Positions 7,190 through 15,944 of a stretch of DNA of 20,659 nt are shown here, piece by piece. The notes beneath the pieces were generated by a model, which was given only the letters and a program-made list of their open reading frames with translations, did no database searches and was not told the DNA's origin. The stretch is taken from IMG/VR virus record IMGVR_UViG_3300047510_002083, positions 1 through 20,659 of that record; one strand, 5' to 3'. The first letter of the stretch is position 1. Every line of letters begins with the position of its first letter. The stretch comes from a virus. Made by a program: the position numbers and the translations under genes.

Positions 7190-7381
7190 ATGCTCATAGT
7201 AGAAGTCAGGAATAATAATATTGAAAAAGCACTCAAAGTGCTAAAAGGGAAGGTTATTAAAACCAAACAATTAAATCATCTGAGAGATGGGCAATACTTC
7301 GAAAAGAAGTCTGTAAAGAGGCGTAATCAAATAAACAACGCCAAGTACCTCCAAGGTAAAAAAGATCAGGAAACTTACTGA
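7190..7381 (+). CDS. rpsU: phage-encoded 30S ribosomal protein bS21
   Basis: A 63-residue basic protein that aligns end to end with Bacteroidota bS21. It opens MLIVEVRNN like the host MLIIPVKDGENIDRAL pattern, continues with NIEKALKVLKGKVIKTKQLN, then LRDGQYFEKKSVKRRNQIN, and ends with the conserved Lys-Tyr-Leu-Gln near residue 53. Host bS21 binds the 30S platform near the 3' end of 16S rRNA. In Bacteroidota it is known to help hide the anti-Shine-Dalgarno sequence. A phage copy could replace the host protein and bias initiation toward phage mRNAs, which is inference. It is the only plus-strand gene in the window. It sits antisense inside the head module, overlaps the end of the 7375-8079 gene by 7 bp and has its own TATTTATA box, so it is probably expressed independently of the late operon. 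Confidence 0.9.
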   Translation: MLIVEVRNNNIEKALKVLKGKVIKTKQLNHLRDGQYFEKKSVKRRNQINNAKYLQGKKDQETY

Positions 7382-8079
7382 ATATTGTTGTAGAGACTAT
7401 ATAGTCTTACATAATTGATTTTAGAATATTCTTCGTTTTGGATTTGTTGGATTGTTTCGGTCAACTTGTTCTTTGTTACCTCATCTTCAACAGAAGTGAT
7501 GTGTGATAATGCATCAATTGTTTTTGTTTTCAAATCAGTAAATTCTTTTGACAATTCAGTATCTTCTGTCATCAAAACTTTTGATAAATCTTGCTTTGAA
7601 CTTTCATCCAAATTTTCAATATAATTTTCAAGTTGTTTTCCAGCAATTCTAAAGATAGAATCGATTGGTAAATTGATAGACTCTTGTACTTGTTGTTTTT
7701 CCATCAATTTGTTGATTACATTTTTTCTACTTGATACTGACTCCAAAATTGTATTTGGTTTTGTATAAACTAAATTATCAACATCTTGATATTGGTTTTC
7801 ACAAACAACATCTTTTACCCACTTATTGATTTCAGTGAAATTTGCTTTGGATAAACTCCTCTCAATCTGACGAAGACTTTCATTTACAAAAAGATCCGCA
7901 ACTTCTTTTTCCAAACCTTGTTTGGTGTTGAGTTGATTATAGATATGATATACTGAACTGACTTCTTTATTCTCCAAGATATTCTTCTTGAAGGTATTCA
8001 TTTCTTTTTTGAAGGTTTCGTTCACATAAGAACCAACCAACTTGTTTTCTATTTTGGATAATATTTCTCCGAATTTCAT
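7375..8079 (-). CDS. unknown helical protein between portal and prohead protease genes
   Basis: The chosen start (ATG at 8079, MKFGEILSKIENKLVGSY) gives 234 residues. A longer reading from 8142 would overlap the portal gene by 38 bp with a less natural N-terminus. The protein is almost all alpha-helical, Lys/Glu/Asn/Ser-rich, with no Cys beyond one and no membrane segment. Heptad-like stretches occur at ESLRQIERSLSKANFTEINK and near the C-terminus (DEVTKNKLTETIQQIQNEEY). Position after gp20 and before gp21 suggests a prohead core or portal-associated protein. No family is recognised. A TATTTATT variant box lies 14 nt upstream of the start. The 3' end converges with bS21, overlapping 7 bp. Confidence 0.75.
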   Translation of the reverse strand: MKFGEILSKIENKLVGSYVNETFKKEMNTFKKNILENKEVSSVYHIYNQLNTKQGLEKEVADLFVNESLRQIERSLSKANFTEINKWVKDVVCENQYQDVDNLVYTKPNTILESVSSRKNVINKLMEKQQVQESINLPIDSIFRIAGKQLENYIENLDESSKQDLSKVLMTEDTELSKEFTDLKTKTIDALSHITSVEDEVTKNKLTETIQQIQNEEYSKINYVRLYSLYNNIQ

Positions 8080-8093
8080 TGCAAAACTTTTAT

Positions 8094-8101
8094 AATAAAT
8101 A
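8094..8101 (-). promoter_or_regulatory. TATTTATT variant box before the 8079 start
   Basis: One base different from the TATTTATA octamer, 14 nt before the ATG, in the 25-nt gap after the portal stop. The spacing equals that of the variant box at 18306-18313. Confidence 0.35.
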
Positions 8102-8104
8102 TTA

Positions 8105-9919
8105 TTAGTCAATGATTTTACGTAATTCTTTTTCAATTTCACCTAAAGATCGTCTACCTTTCTCTAAATCGATCTCTGATATTACACCCAAATCATTTTT
8201 TTCTACGATGATATTCATCCTTTTTTCAACCGTTTCAGGAGTAACTGGTGCTTCTTCACCTGCAGGTGCTTCAAATCCAGTTTCTGGTGCCTCGGTTGGT
8301 AATTCACCAAATTCAGCATCAACACCAACGGTTTCAGTTTCACCTGTGACTGCCGGTTTACCATTTCCGTATAACTTATCAACAGTATCAAAGATACCCG
8401 TTCTGGTAATTACATTCGGAGTATTTTGAATTTCAGTAGCAACTGCCTTTTCAACTCTTTGTTGTTGTAAATCAAGTTTGATTTCTTCATCTGAGAATCC
8501 TAAGATGTGTTTCTTAGCCCATGATTGTGACACTGGTGCAATACCTTCAATCGGCATAACCGCATCTTTATACAACAACATCTTTTCTTTCCAAACGTCG
8601 ATGGTCAACAAGTCCGCTTGTTTTGATGGATTTGTCAAACTAAGTTGGAATGAACCCAATTCATCTTCAAATCCTAACAAGAACAAGTGGATAATCGCAA
8701 TCTTATTCAATTCAGCAATCATAGACTTCTGAATACGATTGATAGTACGAGCAAAACGAATGTCTTGTAGAGACAAGTTTCTACCATCACCAACAACTTC
8801 TTCAAATCCCAAAAACGCTTTAGGTATTCTAAGTGCGGTCAATAGTTTCTTTTGGATGTATTCGATATCGGCAATTTCAGATAGATTTTGCGCTCCTTGA
8901 AGAGTTTCAATTGGATTAGGTGCCGCTGGATCACGAACAGGAATAAAGAAGTCTTGGTCAACCGCCATTTGGTTGAATCTCATATCAACATTACCAGTAC
9001 TTGGATCTGTGATCATATCTTTCTTAAACTGAGCCGCAAATCTCTGTACATATGGTTGGATATCTCCATCGTCCATGTTACCCACGTAAACCTTAAAAAC
9101 ACGTCTTTCAGGAGCTCTTGATACACGGTATACCAACATCGCATCCTCACCAAGAACCAATTGTTTCCAAATCCTTCTGGCCTTTTCTAACATCGAAGTA
9201 CCATAAGGAAGTTTTCTGTCGTCACCCAACAATCTAAAGTGGGCAATCTCCCATGAGTTAAATTCAAGTTGTTTGTTTTTCCAAGTAAAAGTAAGACTTT
9301 GTACATGGTCACCTGTGCCAGCTAAAGAGGCTCCCGAAGATGCCCTACCTCTCATACCAACTTCAATACGTTCCATTTCAATGTTTGGAAGTTGTAAACA
9401 TCCAACAACACCCTTTTCAGGATCTAACTTCAAGAATACAAAGTTATCACCATACTTAGCGGTATTTCTTGTCCACATCGGTAGGTTGGTATTGATATCC
9501 AACGAGTTGTTGAACAAATCTCCCAATATTGATTTGATGCGAGGTGAATCAGAATAAATCTGAAGCATGTATCCATTCTCATCAACGGTTGTTGATTCTT
9601 CAGCGTAAGTATCCAAAGCCGCTGCAATCTCAGGAGTATATTCCATAGATTCGTAGTCATAGTATGAAGACAAACGAGTTGGTTCATAATAGACTGCTTG
9701 ACTATAAAGGTTATTTTCAATCTTGGCCCATTGTTGTGTCAAATAATATGTTTGACGGGCTTGTAATTTTTCTTTTTCGTACTCGGCTTTATCCGTGGTA
9801 CGAAGCAATTCTTTTTTATCAAATTTGTACGTTGGTAGGTCTTGTCCCAATAGGGAATTTGGTCCCATAGTTTGGGATAACCTCTGCCAAATCGTTAAGT
9901 TTTTTTCATTTTCTTCCAT
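8105..9919 (-). CDS. gp20: portal vertex protein, T4 gp20 family
   Basis: A 604-residue protein (T4 gp20 is 524) that forms the dodecameric portal through which DNA is packaged and to which the neck attaches. Family signs include the N-terminal segment YYEPTRLSSYYDYESMEYTP followed by EIAAALDTYAEEST. The core has TRNTAKYGDNFVFLKLDP, then WEIAHFRLLGDDRKLPYGTS and VYRVSRAPERRVFKVYVGNM. The clip and stem region has FNQMAVDQDFFIPVRD and LLTALRIPKAFLGFEE. These are the blocks typical of gp20 in T4-like phages. The C-terminal about 90 residues are Pro/Glu/Thr-rich and probably flexible. The gene follows terminase by 33 nt. In T4 the tail sheath and tube genes 18 and 19 lie between these two; here they are absent. 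Confidence 0.95.
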   Translation of the reverse strand: MEENEKNLTIWQRLSQTMGPNSLLGQDLPTYKFDKKELLRTTDKAEYEKEKLQARQTYYLTQQWAKIENNLYSQAVYYEPTRLSSYYDYESMEYTPEIAAALDTYAEESTTVDENGYMLQIYSDSPRIKSILGDLFNNSLDINTNLPMWTRNTAKYGDNFVFLKLDPEKGVVGCLQLPNIEMERIEVGMRGRASSGASLAGTGDHVQSLTFTWKNKQLEFNSWEIAHFRLLGDDRKLPYGTSMLEKARRIWKQLVLGEDAMLVYRVSRAPERRVFKVYVGNMDDGDIQPYVQRFAAQFKKDMITDPSTGNVDMRFNQMAVDQDFFIPVRDPAAPNPIETLQGAQNLSEIADIEYIQKKLLTALRIPKAFLGFEEVVGDGRNLSLQDIRFARTINRIQKSMIAELNKIAIIHLFLLGFEDELGSFQLSLTNPSKQADLLTIDVWKEKMLLYKDAVMPIEGIAPVSQSWAKKHILGFSDEEIKLDLQQQRVEKAVATEIQNTPNVITRTGIFDTVDKLYGNGKPAVTGETETVGVDAEFGELPTEAPETGFEAPAGEEAPVTPETVEKRMNIIVEKNDLGVISEIDLEKGRRSLGEIEKELRKIID

Positions 9920-9952
9920 CTCTTACAAAAATTACTATCAAATAATTATTTC

Positions 9953-11728
9953 TCAACGCTTCATACCTCCGAATAACCATAAATAGTCCTTATATTCTTT
10001 CAGAGATGGTTGATTTCTGTATGCTGGGTTGTTAAACTGTTGTCCTGTGTTAGGAAGAGCCGGATTGAAGAATTGTTGATTAGGTTTTTCATACGTCTCA
10101 ACAGTCCAAGATTCCAACATACTTTTGGCTTGTTCATTTACCTTACTGAGTTGAGTAAATGATGTCTCAGCAACATACACCGCCATGGCCATTGCCATAA
10201 TCAAGTCGTCATGTTGTCCTTTCATGTGGTCAGGTCGTCCGTTGATGTAAACAAATGTATTCATCTCATTCAACAATCTGTTGGATCTAACCTTTAGTCC
10301 ATGTCTTAAACCCTCCTCATAAGAAGCAATAATCTGAACCCTTTTTTGGCTGAAATTCAAACCAGGTATTTTATCTTTTACCTTTGGATCAAACTTCCAT
10401 TTATTACCGTATTCAACACCTTCAACATACAAATCTTTATATCCCAACTCTTGCAACTTTCTTGAGGTTGCAACACCCATACCACCGGTGATATCAATAA
10501 CAATAAAAGCAGAATACATCGTACCCCACTTAAAGGCAATTTCTGCTAACACATCAGGTGGAACTTTTCCCAAATATTCGGCAACCTGTTCCCTATCATC
10601 AAAATCATAAATCTGAATTGTAGAAAAGTCCTCAGAATCACCCCTTGATACGTCAACACCCATAATGTATTTGTGACCAATCTCAGGTTCCTTCCATATC
10701 CAAAAACCACCACTAATCATCTTACTAACAGGTTCTTTGATGGTATTCTCAGTAATATTTTGAATCAAATTAGAATCAAATACATTATCACCCGACCCCA
10801 AGAAATTACACTCCAATTCCTGAGCAACCTTTCGTTTGTCGTATTTCAGTTTTTTTACCATCGCTTCAAACCATGAAGACGATGGCTTATATCCTTCCTG
10901 AAACTTACTTACAATCTCTTCAAAATTTCTTTGAAATGGATTAGTGTCAGAGTAATCAATTCTTACTTCTTTATCATCATATTCATCACGATTAAGGAAA
11001 TAATGAATAATATCCTTAGTTTTTACCAAATACAGGTCTTTTGTATAACGAGGGTCACGATACCAATACATCTCGGTAATCTTGAAGTCGTTCATATTAC
11101 GTAACGCCTGATCGTAAATCTCGTAGTAAATAGGATCATATCCGTTAGGTGTGGAGATAACGATTACCTTACCACCAGTAGAAAGTGACGCCATACACGC
11201 AGCCCAAAAGTCTCCGTCAGCATCAATAAAGGCCGCTTCGTCAAAAATAAGAATAGTGGGGGTATAACCACGGAGTGCGTCTTTTGATGTTGCCACCGCT
11301 TTTACCTCACACCCATTACTTAGTTTATAATGTTTTGCGGCATTTTTATCAGGTGAAAACCCAACACCAACCCAATCAGGCCATTGAGATGTAAACTCTC
11401 TAATCTTATTTGCAAATTCAACAGATGTATCCTGTTTGTTTGCGATAATCAGAACCTTTTCAGGTTTTGTTTTTCTAGCAAAAACAAGTTTTTTACTTGC
11501 CCATGCTGCGGTTACGGTTGATACACCAGCCTGTCTGTATTTTAGGGCAATATTTTCATTATAAGAATCATAATCCTCAATCAATCTGACCTGATCGGGG
11601 AATAATTCCAAAGGCACATAACGTGATTGTGTGTTATCGTAAGTTTGTAGATATGTTTTCAAGGAGTATGAGGTATTACTCATACACCTTGAATATTCTA
11701 ATAAAAGTTGTTCTTTAGTTAAACCCAT
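9953..11728 (-). CDS. gp17: terminase large subunit, T4 gp17 family
   Basis: A 591-residue DNA-packaging motor with ATPase and nuclease halves. ATPase: adenine-binding region near LFPDQVRLIEDYDSYNENIA; Walker A-like KYRQAGVST at residues 63-71 (a T4-like deviant P-loop with an early Arg); Walker B ILIFDEAAF with Asp163 and catalytic Glu164; and the coupling motif VISTPNG near 190-196. Nuclease (RNase H fold): Asp359 in GVDVSRGDSEDFS, Asp412 in VIDITGG, and HDDLIMAMA with Asp507/Asp508. All key acidic residues are present, so the enzyme looks intact. It follows the 431-residue unknown gene by 8 nt, the slot taken by small terminase gp16 in T4, but that neighbour does not resemble gp16. The start is the first ATG after the neighbour's stop. 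Confidence 0.97.
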   Translation of the reverse strand: MGLTKEQLLLEYSRCMSNTSYSLKTYLQTYDNTQSRYVPLELFPDQVRLIEDYDSYNENIALKYRQAGVSTVTAAWASKKLVFARKTKPEKVLIIANKQDTSVEFANKIREFTSQWPDWVGVGFSPDKNAAKHYKLSNGCEVKAVATSKDALRGYTPTILIFDEAAFIDADGDFWAACMASLSTGGKVIVISTPNGYDPIYYEIYDQALRNMNDFKITEMYWYRDPRYTKDLYLVKTKDIIHYFLNRDEYDDKEVRIDYSDTNPFQRNFEEIVSKFQEGYKPSSSWFEAMVKKLKYDKRKVAQELECNFLGSGDNVFDSNLIQNITENTIKEPVSKMISGGFWIWKEPEIGHKYIMGVDVSRGDSEDFSTIQIYDFDDREQVAEYLGKVPPDVLAEIAFKWGTMYSAFIVIDITGGMGVATSRKLQELGYKDLYVEGVEYGNKWKFDPKVKDKIPGLNFSQKRVQIIASYEEGLRHGLKVRSNRLLNEMNTFVYINGRPDHMKGQHDDLIMAMAMAVYVAETSFTQLSKVNEQAKSMLESWTVETYEKPNQQFFNPALPNTGQQFNNPAYRNQPSLKEYKDYLWLFGGMKR

Positions 11729-11736
11729 AAAGTAGT

Positions 11737-13032
11737 TTAGGATCTACTGATACCCAAACTACCTAAAAAGTCATCTAAATCATCCAAATCATCGTCATCA
11801 GGAGAATCAACATCAGAATCTGATTCATCATCAGAACTGTAGTCTTCATCATCGTGGGTTTCGTTTAGATGGTCAACAATTTCAGTAACCATTCTATCCA
11901 AGACTTGAGTTGCTTTAGCATCACCTCTAAGGATTGCCTTTGCTAGTTTGAAAAATTCCTCCGCAGTAAGAGCTGAGAAACGAGCGAATAGGTAGTTCTG
12001 TATCCATCGTTTATCTTCGTCAAATAATTTTTCAGGATATGCTTGAATGAATTTTTCCCATAATACAGGTCCAAGTCTCAAATCCCAAATTTCATTTACC
12101 AAAGTGTCTGTTGATGCCATAACCATTTCGGCTTGCTTAGGGTCATCTGGTAATCCTTGTGTCCCAAGAATCTCCATAGTCCCTTTTATTAATTCGTGTA
12201 CTAAAACAGGGAAAAACACACCACGCGCCTTTACTGTAGGCGGATCTGTTTCAATATCAACTTCTTCTTTACCCGCAATACCACCTTGACCCATCATGTT
12301 ATCCATGACTTGGTCAGGAAGTACCCAATATAGTAAATCATTTACTGACATCAGTACACCATAAAGGTTCAACAGACGAGGGTCTAGTCTGTCTAATTCA
12401 TCTTTCACCAATTCGAACATGTAGTGTCCTTTTTTTGATGATCCTTGAATCAAGGCATTTATAAATCTTCTTTTTGCCTTCTCAATATCGTACCTTTCAA
12501 ACGCTGTGATGAAATCATCTAAATCATCTTCTTGTTGTTGGAAATTTTGTTCAATTTCTTCCTCTTCAGGCTCTTCACCTTGTTTTGAAAACCCTTCCAT
12601 ACCAATTTCACCCATACCAACTAATTTGGCGTCATATTGAACTTGATCAGGTCTTACACCCATTTCTTTACGAACCAAATCCACAGCTAAATTTTCTAAA
12701 TACTCCTTGTTTTGTGATTGAATATCAAACACATCTCTCACAGCACCCATCATAGCCATTTGTAATCCCATCAAAGCGTTTTGTGAACTAACGTCTTCTT
12801 GACCTGTGTATCTTTTTACTTTTTCAACTACATCTTTGAATCTCTTAGATGCAATTTTTTCTTCAAAAGAAACAGGTACTTCCTCTGATTTGATATCGGG
12901 AAATGCAGGACTTTTCGATAATGGAGTTTCAGCCTTCTCCATTCTTTTCTTAATGTCAGGGGACATCCCTCTTGTTTGTTTTTCAAATTCACCTCTGTTT
13001 TGAGGGTCTTGTTCTTGGATATTCTTTTTCAT
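11737..13032 (-). CDS. unknown 431-residue late protein immediately upstream of terminase
   Basis: Not recognised. The N-terminus is Lys/Pro-rich and looks disordered (PLSKSPAFPDIKSEEVPVSF). The middle is helical and better ordered (SQNALMGLQMAMMGAVRDVF; KAKRRFINALIQGSSKKGHY; LNLYGVLMSVNDLLYWVLP). A beta-containing stretch VKARGVFFPVLVHELIKGTM follows, then more helices (WIQNYLFARFSALTAEEFFK). The C-terminus is a strongly acidic tail (DDDDLDDLDDFLG). There is no HExxH motif despite VHELIK, no P-loop and no HTH that would suggest small terminase. The ATG overlaps the previous gene's TAA by one base (TAATG), so translation is coupled. An abundant virion or packaging accessory protein is likely from context only. 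Confidence 0.78.
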   Translation of the reverse strand: MKKNIQEQDPQNRGEFEKQTRGMSPDIKKRMEKAETPLSKSPAFPDIKSEEVPVSFEEKIASKRFKDVVEKVKRYTGQEDVSSQNALMGLQMAMMGAVRDVFDIQSQNKEYLENLAVDLVRKEMGVRPDQVQYDAKLVGMGEIGMEGFSKQGEEPEEEEIEQNFQQQEDDLDDFITAFERYDIEKAKRRFINALIQGSSKKGHYMFELVKDELDRLDPRLLNLYGVLMSVNDLLYWVLPDQVMDNMMGQGGIAGKEEVDIETDPPTVKARGVFFPVLVHELIKGTMEILGTQGLPDDPKQAEMVMASTDTLVNEIWDLRLGPVLWEKFIQAYPEKLFDEDKRWIQNYLFARFSALTAEEFFKLAKAILRGDAKATQVLDRMVTEIVDHLNETHDDEDYSSDDESDSDVDSPDDDDLDDLDDFLGSLGISRS

Positions 13033-14012
13033 TACTTTTTGTTTTCAAAAGTGATACCTAACTGATCAAAAGTTAAATAATCAGGAATTTTTGTCACAGG
13101 AGCCTTTGGATTGTCATCAACCATGTTTTTACCAGCCTTTGGTTTTGGTTGGTGCTTCGGATTTTTGAATGGATCCATCTTACCAGGTTTCTCGGTTGTA
13201 CCAGGTTTTACCTTAGGAGGTGCCGTGGTAGGTGCCTGTTCATTAGTTTCAGCCTTTGGTTTTGGTTTGTGTTTTGGATTCTTGAACGGATCACTTTTAC
13301 CAGGAGCTTCTTTTGTACCAGGTTTTACTTTAGGTGGTGCCGTAGTGGGTGATTGTTCCATAGCCTCTTTTTTGGTTAAAGTATAATACTTTCCAACGGG
13401 TTTGTCCACTTTGGTATTACCAACGAGTTTTGAACCTGTGTTTGTACCGATCTCTCGTCTGATTACTCCTTGTTCACTTAGTGTGTTCAAAAGTTCACTT
13501 TTGGTCATTCTTGGATTGATATGTTTCTCAACCAATTTACGTAAAGCACTTTCTACAACTGGTTGAAGTGGATTTTTACCTTCCTTCATAGTTTTTTTAA
13601 CATCCATTACACATCTTTCGAATTTAGCCTTTTCAGCCTTCGTGTATGAATCTCTTTCTCTACCTTCCAAACCTAATGAACTTGTACAAACTGCCCACGG
13701 ATTTTGATCTTTCTTACTCTTTTTTTCTTCAATATTGTCAGCCTCGTCCATACCATCTTGGTACATACCAGGTGTTTTTCCTGGATCAACACCAAATCCG
13801 TCATTGGTGTCAGGTCCTACTTGATGTGGGGCTTGTGTTGTTTCACCACTTCCATAAGGATTCAAAGGATCATCGTCTTGACCTTCCTTCATTTCTTTTT
13901 CATAGACTTGATAAGTTGCTCCTTTTTGTTGAAGTTTTACTTCATCGGGTGAACCTTTCTTTACTTTGATAGTGATAGTTTCTTGTTCTTTAGTTTCTTT
14001 TTTGTTTTTCAT
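13032..14012 (-). CDS. unknown Lys/Pro-rich late protein with two 39-residue repeats
   Basis: A 326-residue protein that is largely low in predicted order. The N-terminus is charged (ITIKVKKGSPDEVKLQQKGA). A compact two-Cys segment follows near residues 105-135 (NPWAVCTSSLGLEGRERDSY, then KAEKAKFERCVMDVKK), then a helical part (RKLVEKHINPRMTKSELLN). Residues about 216-293 hold two tandem 39-residue repeats built on PTTAPPKVKPG and GKxDPFKNPKHxPKPKA, basic and Pro-rich. The C-terminal end is short and structured (IPDYLTFDQLGITFENKK). It starts in a 4-bp ATGA overlap with the gene before and ends in a TAATG overlap with the gene after. A basic, flexible protein in a structural operon could bind DNA or bridge virion parts; this is inference and no family is claimed. 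Confidence 0.75.
   Translation of the reverse strand: MKNKKETKEQETITIKVKKGSPDEVKLQQKGATYQVYEKEMKEGQDDDPLNPYGSGETTQAPHQVGPDTNDGFGVDPGKTPGMYQDGMDEADNIEEKKSKKDQNPWAVCTSSLGLEGRERDSYTKAEKAKFERCVMDVKKTMKEGKNPLQPVVESALRKLVEKHINPRMTKSELLNTLSEQGVIRREIGTNTGSKLVGNTKVDKPVGKYYTLTKKEAMEQSPTTAPPKVKPGTKEAPGKSDPFKNPKHKPKPKAETNEQAPTTAPPKVKPGTTEKPGKMDPFKNPKHQPKPKAGKNMVDDNPKAPVTKIPDYLTFDQLGITFENKK
13134..13366. repeat. two tandem 117-bp coding repeats, diverged
   Basis: The units 13134-13250 and 13251-13366 encode the two 39-residue Pro/Lys-rich repeats. They differ at many third positions, so they are older than the perfect repeats at 1-351. The equal 117-bp period appears coincidental because the sequences are unrelated. 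Confidence 0.8.
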
Positions 14013-14401
14013 AATACGGATTTTTTTTCAAATTCCAAGATTAGGTCTCTTTCGTACAATTTATCCATAACTTTTTTTTCGGTATCACCAAATCTGAATA
14101 CCAATCTAAGTTGATTTTCAGAAGTTTCTTCGGTTTCCCAGGCTAATGCGATGATATCTTCCATCGCATCTGTAATTCCCATATAATCAGATTTTTGGAT
14201 TAGTTCCAATTCTATGGAGGTATTCTTTAAAGTTCCAACCTTTGTTATAAAATCAATTTGGGGTGGCTCAGGATAACCACTAGCTGGTTTAGCATCCCAA
14301 TTCTCACCCCAAACATCCAGATTTTCTCCAAAAATGAATTCATACATATTATCACCTCTATAGTTTGGACCCAGCCCATTCACATAGATTAGATAACTCA
14401 T
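14009..14401 (-). CDS. unknown 130-residue late protein
   Basis: Not assigned to a named family. The N-terminus is distinctive: MSYLIYVNGLGPNYRGDNMY, then EFIFGENLDVWGENWDAKPA with three Trp/Tyr-rich turns and a PEPPQID stretch. A helical C-terminus follows (ITDAMEDIIALAWETEETSE; KKVMDKLYERDLILEFEKK). The protein is compact, acidic, without Cys and without a signal peptide. Both ends are translationally coupled through 4-bp ATGA overlaps with the genes before and after, so it is made in step with the 510-residue acidic protein and the repeat protein. A role in the virion or its assembly is likely from context only. Confidence 0.8.
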   Translation of the reverse strand: MSYLIYVNGLGPNYRGDNMYEFIFGENLDVWGENWDAKPASGYPEPPQIDFITKVGTLKNTSIELELIQKSDYMGITDAMEDIIALAWETEETSENQLRLVFRFGDTEKKVMDKLYERDLILEFEKKSVL

Positions 14402-15930
14402 AACACTTCACCTTTAGTTGTTACTTTGATTTGTTCACCTTGGTGTTCAAATACCAAGTTATTTTTATTTGTTTTACCTAAGAACTTTATGTCTTTAGAT
14501 TCAGACAACATGAACTCAACAGCCGTTTTTTGTTCAATAGTTTCCGCAACTATTTTGATCGAACTTGATTTCGTATTTTTTTTAGGTTGAGTTTTCTTTT
14601 CTGATTCAGAAACCATAAAGTACTTTTCAAGAACTTTATCTACTTTAGATTCAGAGAAAATACCATCCATAATTTTAGAAATTGATGAATGTGTTTTTTC
14701 TTCTTCACTCATTTCTTCGTTACGTTGGTTTTTGATGTTTGAGTAAACACCAATTACCTTACTGTCTCTTCCGTCAAACTTATCACGAAGGTCTCCCTCA
14801 CCCATTTCACCTCTTCTTTTACGAAGTTTGAATGGTCCTCCGAATTTTTCTTTATACATATCCCAAAACATTCTACCTGGTCTCAATTTAAAATCGAAAG
14901 GTCGTTCATCTCTATCGTCTATTGGAAACCACTTTTGATTTGGATACTTTGAAACAAACTCATCGAAATCATCATATTCTTCTTCATCATAATCAAAGTC
15001 GAAATCTCTCATTTGTCTATCATCTTTGTCATAGAAACCGTGGTCACCGATTCCCAAGTACATGTCGTCTTGCTCACCCATTTCACCTTCAGCCGGTGCT
15101 TCAAGATCCATGTCAAGACCCAAATCCAATTCTTCGTCACCAGATACTTCCATGTCGAGGTCATCACCTTCCATACCGTAGTCAGTCTCTTCTTCTTCGA
15201 TTTTAGCAACGATATCTTCCTTATCTTCCAAATCCAATTTACTTAGATCAAGAGCTGAAATAATTGAGTTCATTACGTACTTGATGTCCTCAGAGGTCAT
15301 ACCAACTGAATCATTCATTGTACGGATTTTCTGACCCAATTTACCAGTCAGTTTCTGAATTACTTTGAAATCAACTTCCTCGTCTTCAGCACCCATTTCA
15401 GGTGTTTCTTCTGAATCCGTATCCATTTCATCACCAGCTTCCATGTCCATATCCATAGACACTTCCTCGTCACCCATATCCATATCCATCTCAACATCCA
15501 TCTCATCAGAAGCAGGTGTTTCAGGTGCAGGTGCTGGTTCAGCTGATTTTGGTAATTTCAGTGTAAACTTTTTTTGTTCGTCCAAAGTGAACATTGATAC
15601 TTCTTCATCGTTTTCATTCAAACGATTAAGTTCACCTGCCATCAAGTTCATTCTCTTCAAGGCTTGTGAATACGATTTGTAGTACTTACGATTTTTGATT
15701 GGATCTACATACTCCAATGACTCGTCAATTCTTTTCTTGATAATATAACCAAGTTTTTCTTTTACGATTTCGTACTTATTTCCGTCAGCTAAAGTCTTTC
15801 CGAATTCAACACGAGATGTCTCATTGATTGAGGATGGTCTAGATTCTTTATAACGAGCGATTTCAAGGATTCTTTGAATTTTGTCTTGTCCTTGTAATTT
15901 TTCACTTCCAATTGGTTTTAGGTCAGCCAT
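14398..15930 (-). CDS. unknown 510-residue acidic late protein
   Basis: The N-terminal about 120 residues are mixed charge and helical (KIQRILEIARYKESRPSSIN; KRIDESLEYVDPIKNRKYYK). Two highly acidic Met/Asp/Glu-rich stretches follow near 140-200 (EMDVEMDMDMGDEEVSMDMD) and 235-325. They are separated by an ordered helical segment (VIQKLTGKLGQKIRTMNDSV). The C-terminal part is basic then helical (FKLRKRRGEMGEG; HSSISKIMDGIFSESKVDK) and ends in a small beta-rich segment (DIKFLGKTNKNNLVFEHQGE). The alternating acidic and basic blocks resemble those of the gp22-like scaffold in this window, but the two do not align by eye. An internal head or core protein is a reasonable guess. The gene opens the tight operon that runs down to the portal and has the same AATATTAAAATG leader as the capsid gene. 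Confidence 0.78.
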   Translation of the reverse strand: MADLKPIGSEKLQGQDKIQRILEIARYKESRPSSINETSRVEFGKTLADGNKYEIVKEKLGYIIKKRIDESLEYVDPIKNRKYYKSYSQALKRMNLMAGELNRLNENDEEVSMFTLDEQKKFTLKLPKSAEPAPAPETPASDEMDVEMDMDMGDEEVSMDMDMEAGDEMDTDSEETPEMGAEDEEVDFKVIQKLTGKLGQKIRTMNDSVGMTSEDIKYVMNSIISALDLSKLDLEDKEDIVAKIEEEETDYGMEGDDLDMEVSGDEELDLGLDMDLEAPAEGEMGEQDDMYLGIGDHGFYDKDDRQMRDFDFDYDEEEYDDFDEFVSKYPNQKWFPIDDRDERPFDFKLRPGRMFWDMYKEKFGGPFKLRKRRGEMGEGDLRDKFDGRDSKVIGVYSNIKNQRNEEMSEEEKTHSSISKIMDGIFSESKVDKVLEKYFMVSESEKKTQPKKNTKSSSIKIVAETIEQKTAVEFMLSESKDIKFLGKTNKNNLVFEHQGEQIKVTTKGEVL

Positions 15931-15944
15931 TTTAATATTTTTTT

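Noticed and set aside
8080-8142. 21-residue N-terminal extension of the 7375-8079 gene
   Set aside because: It would overlap the portal gene's end by 38 bp; the ATG at 8079 follows an intergenic gap with a variant box and gives a natural N-terminus.
11737-13032. Zinc protease from the VHELIKG segment
   Set aside because: No HExxH: the residue two after the Lys is not His, and no downstream metal ligand pattern is seen.
13111-13386. Phe/Gly-rich plus-strand frame
   Set aside because: Antisense of the Lys/Pro repeat protein; no start signals.
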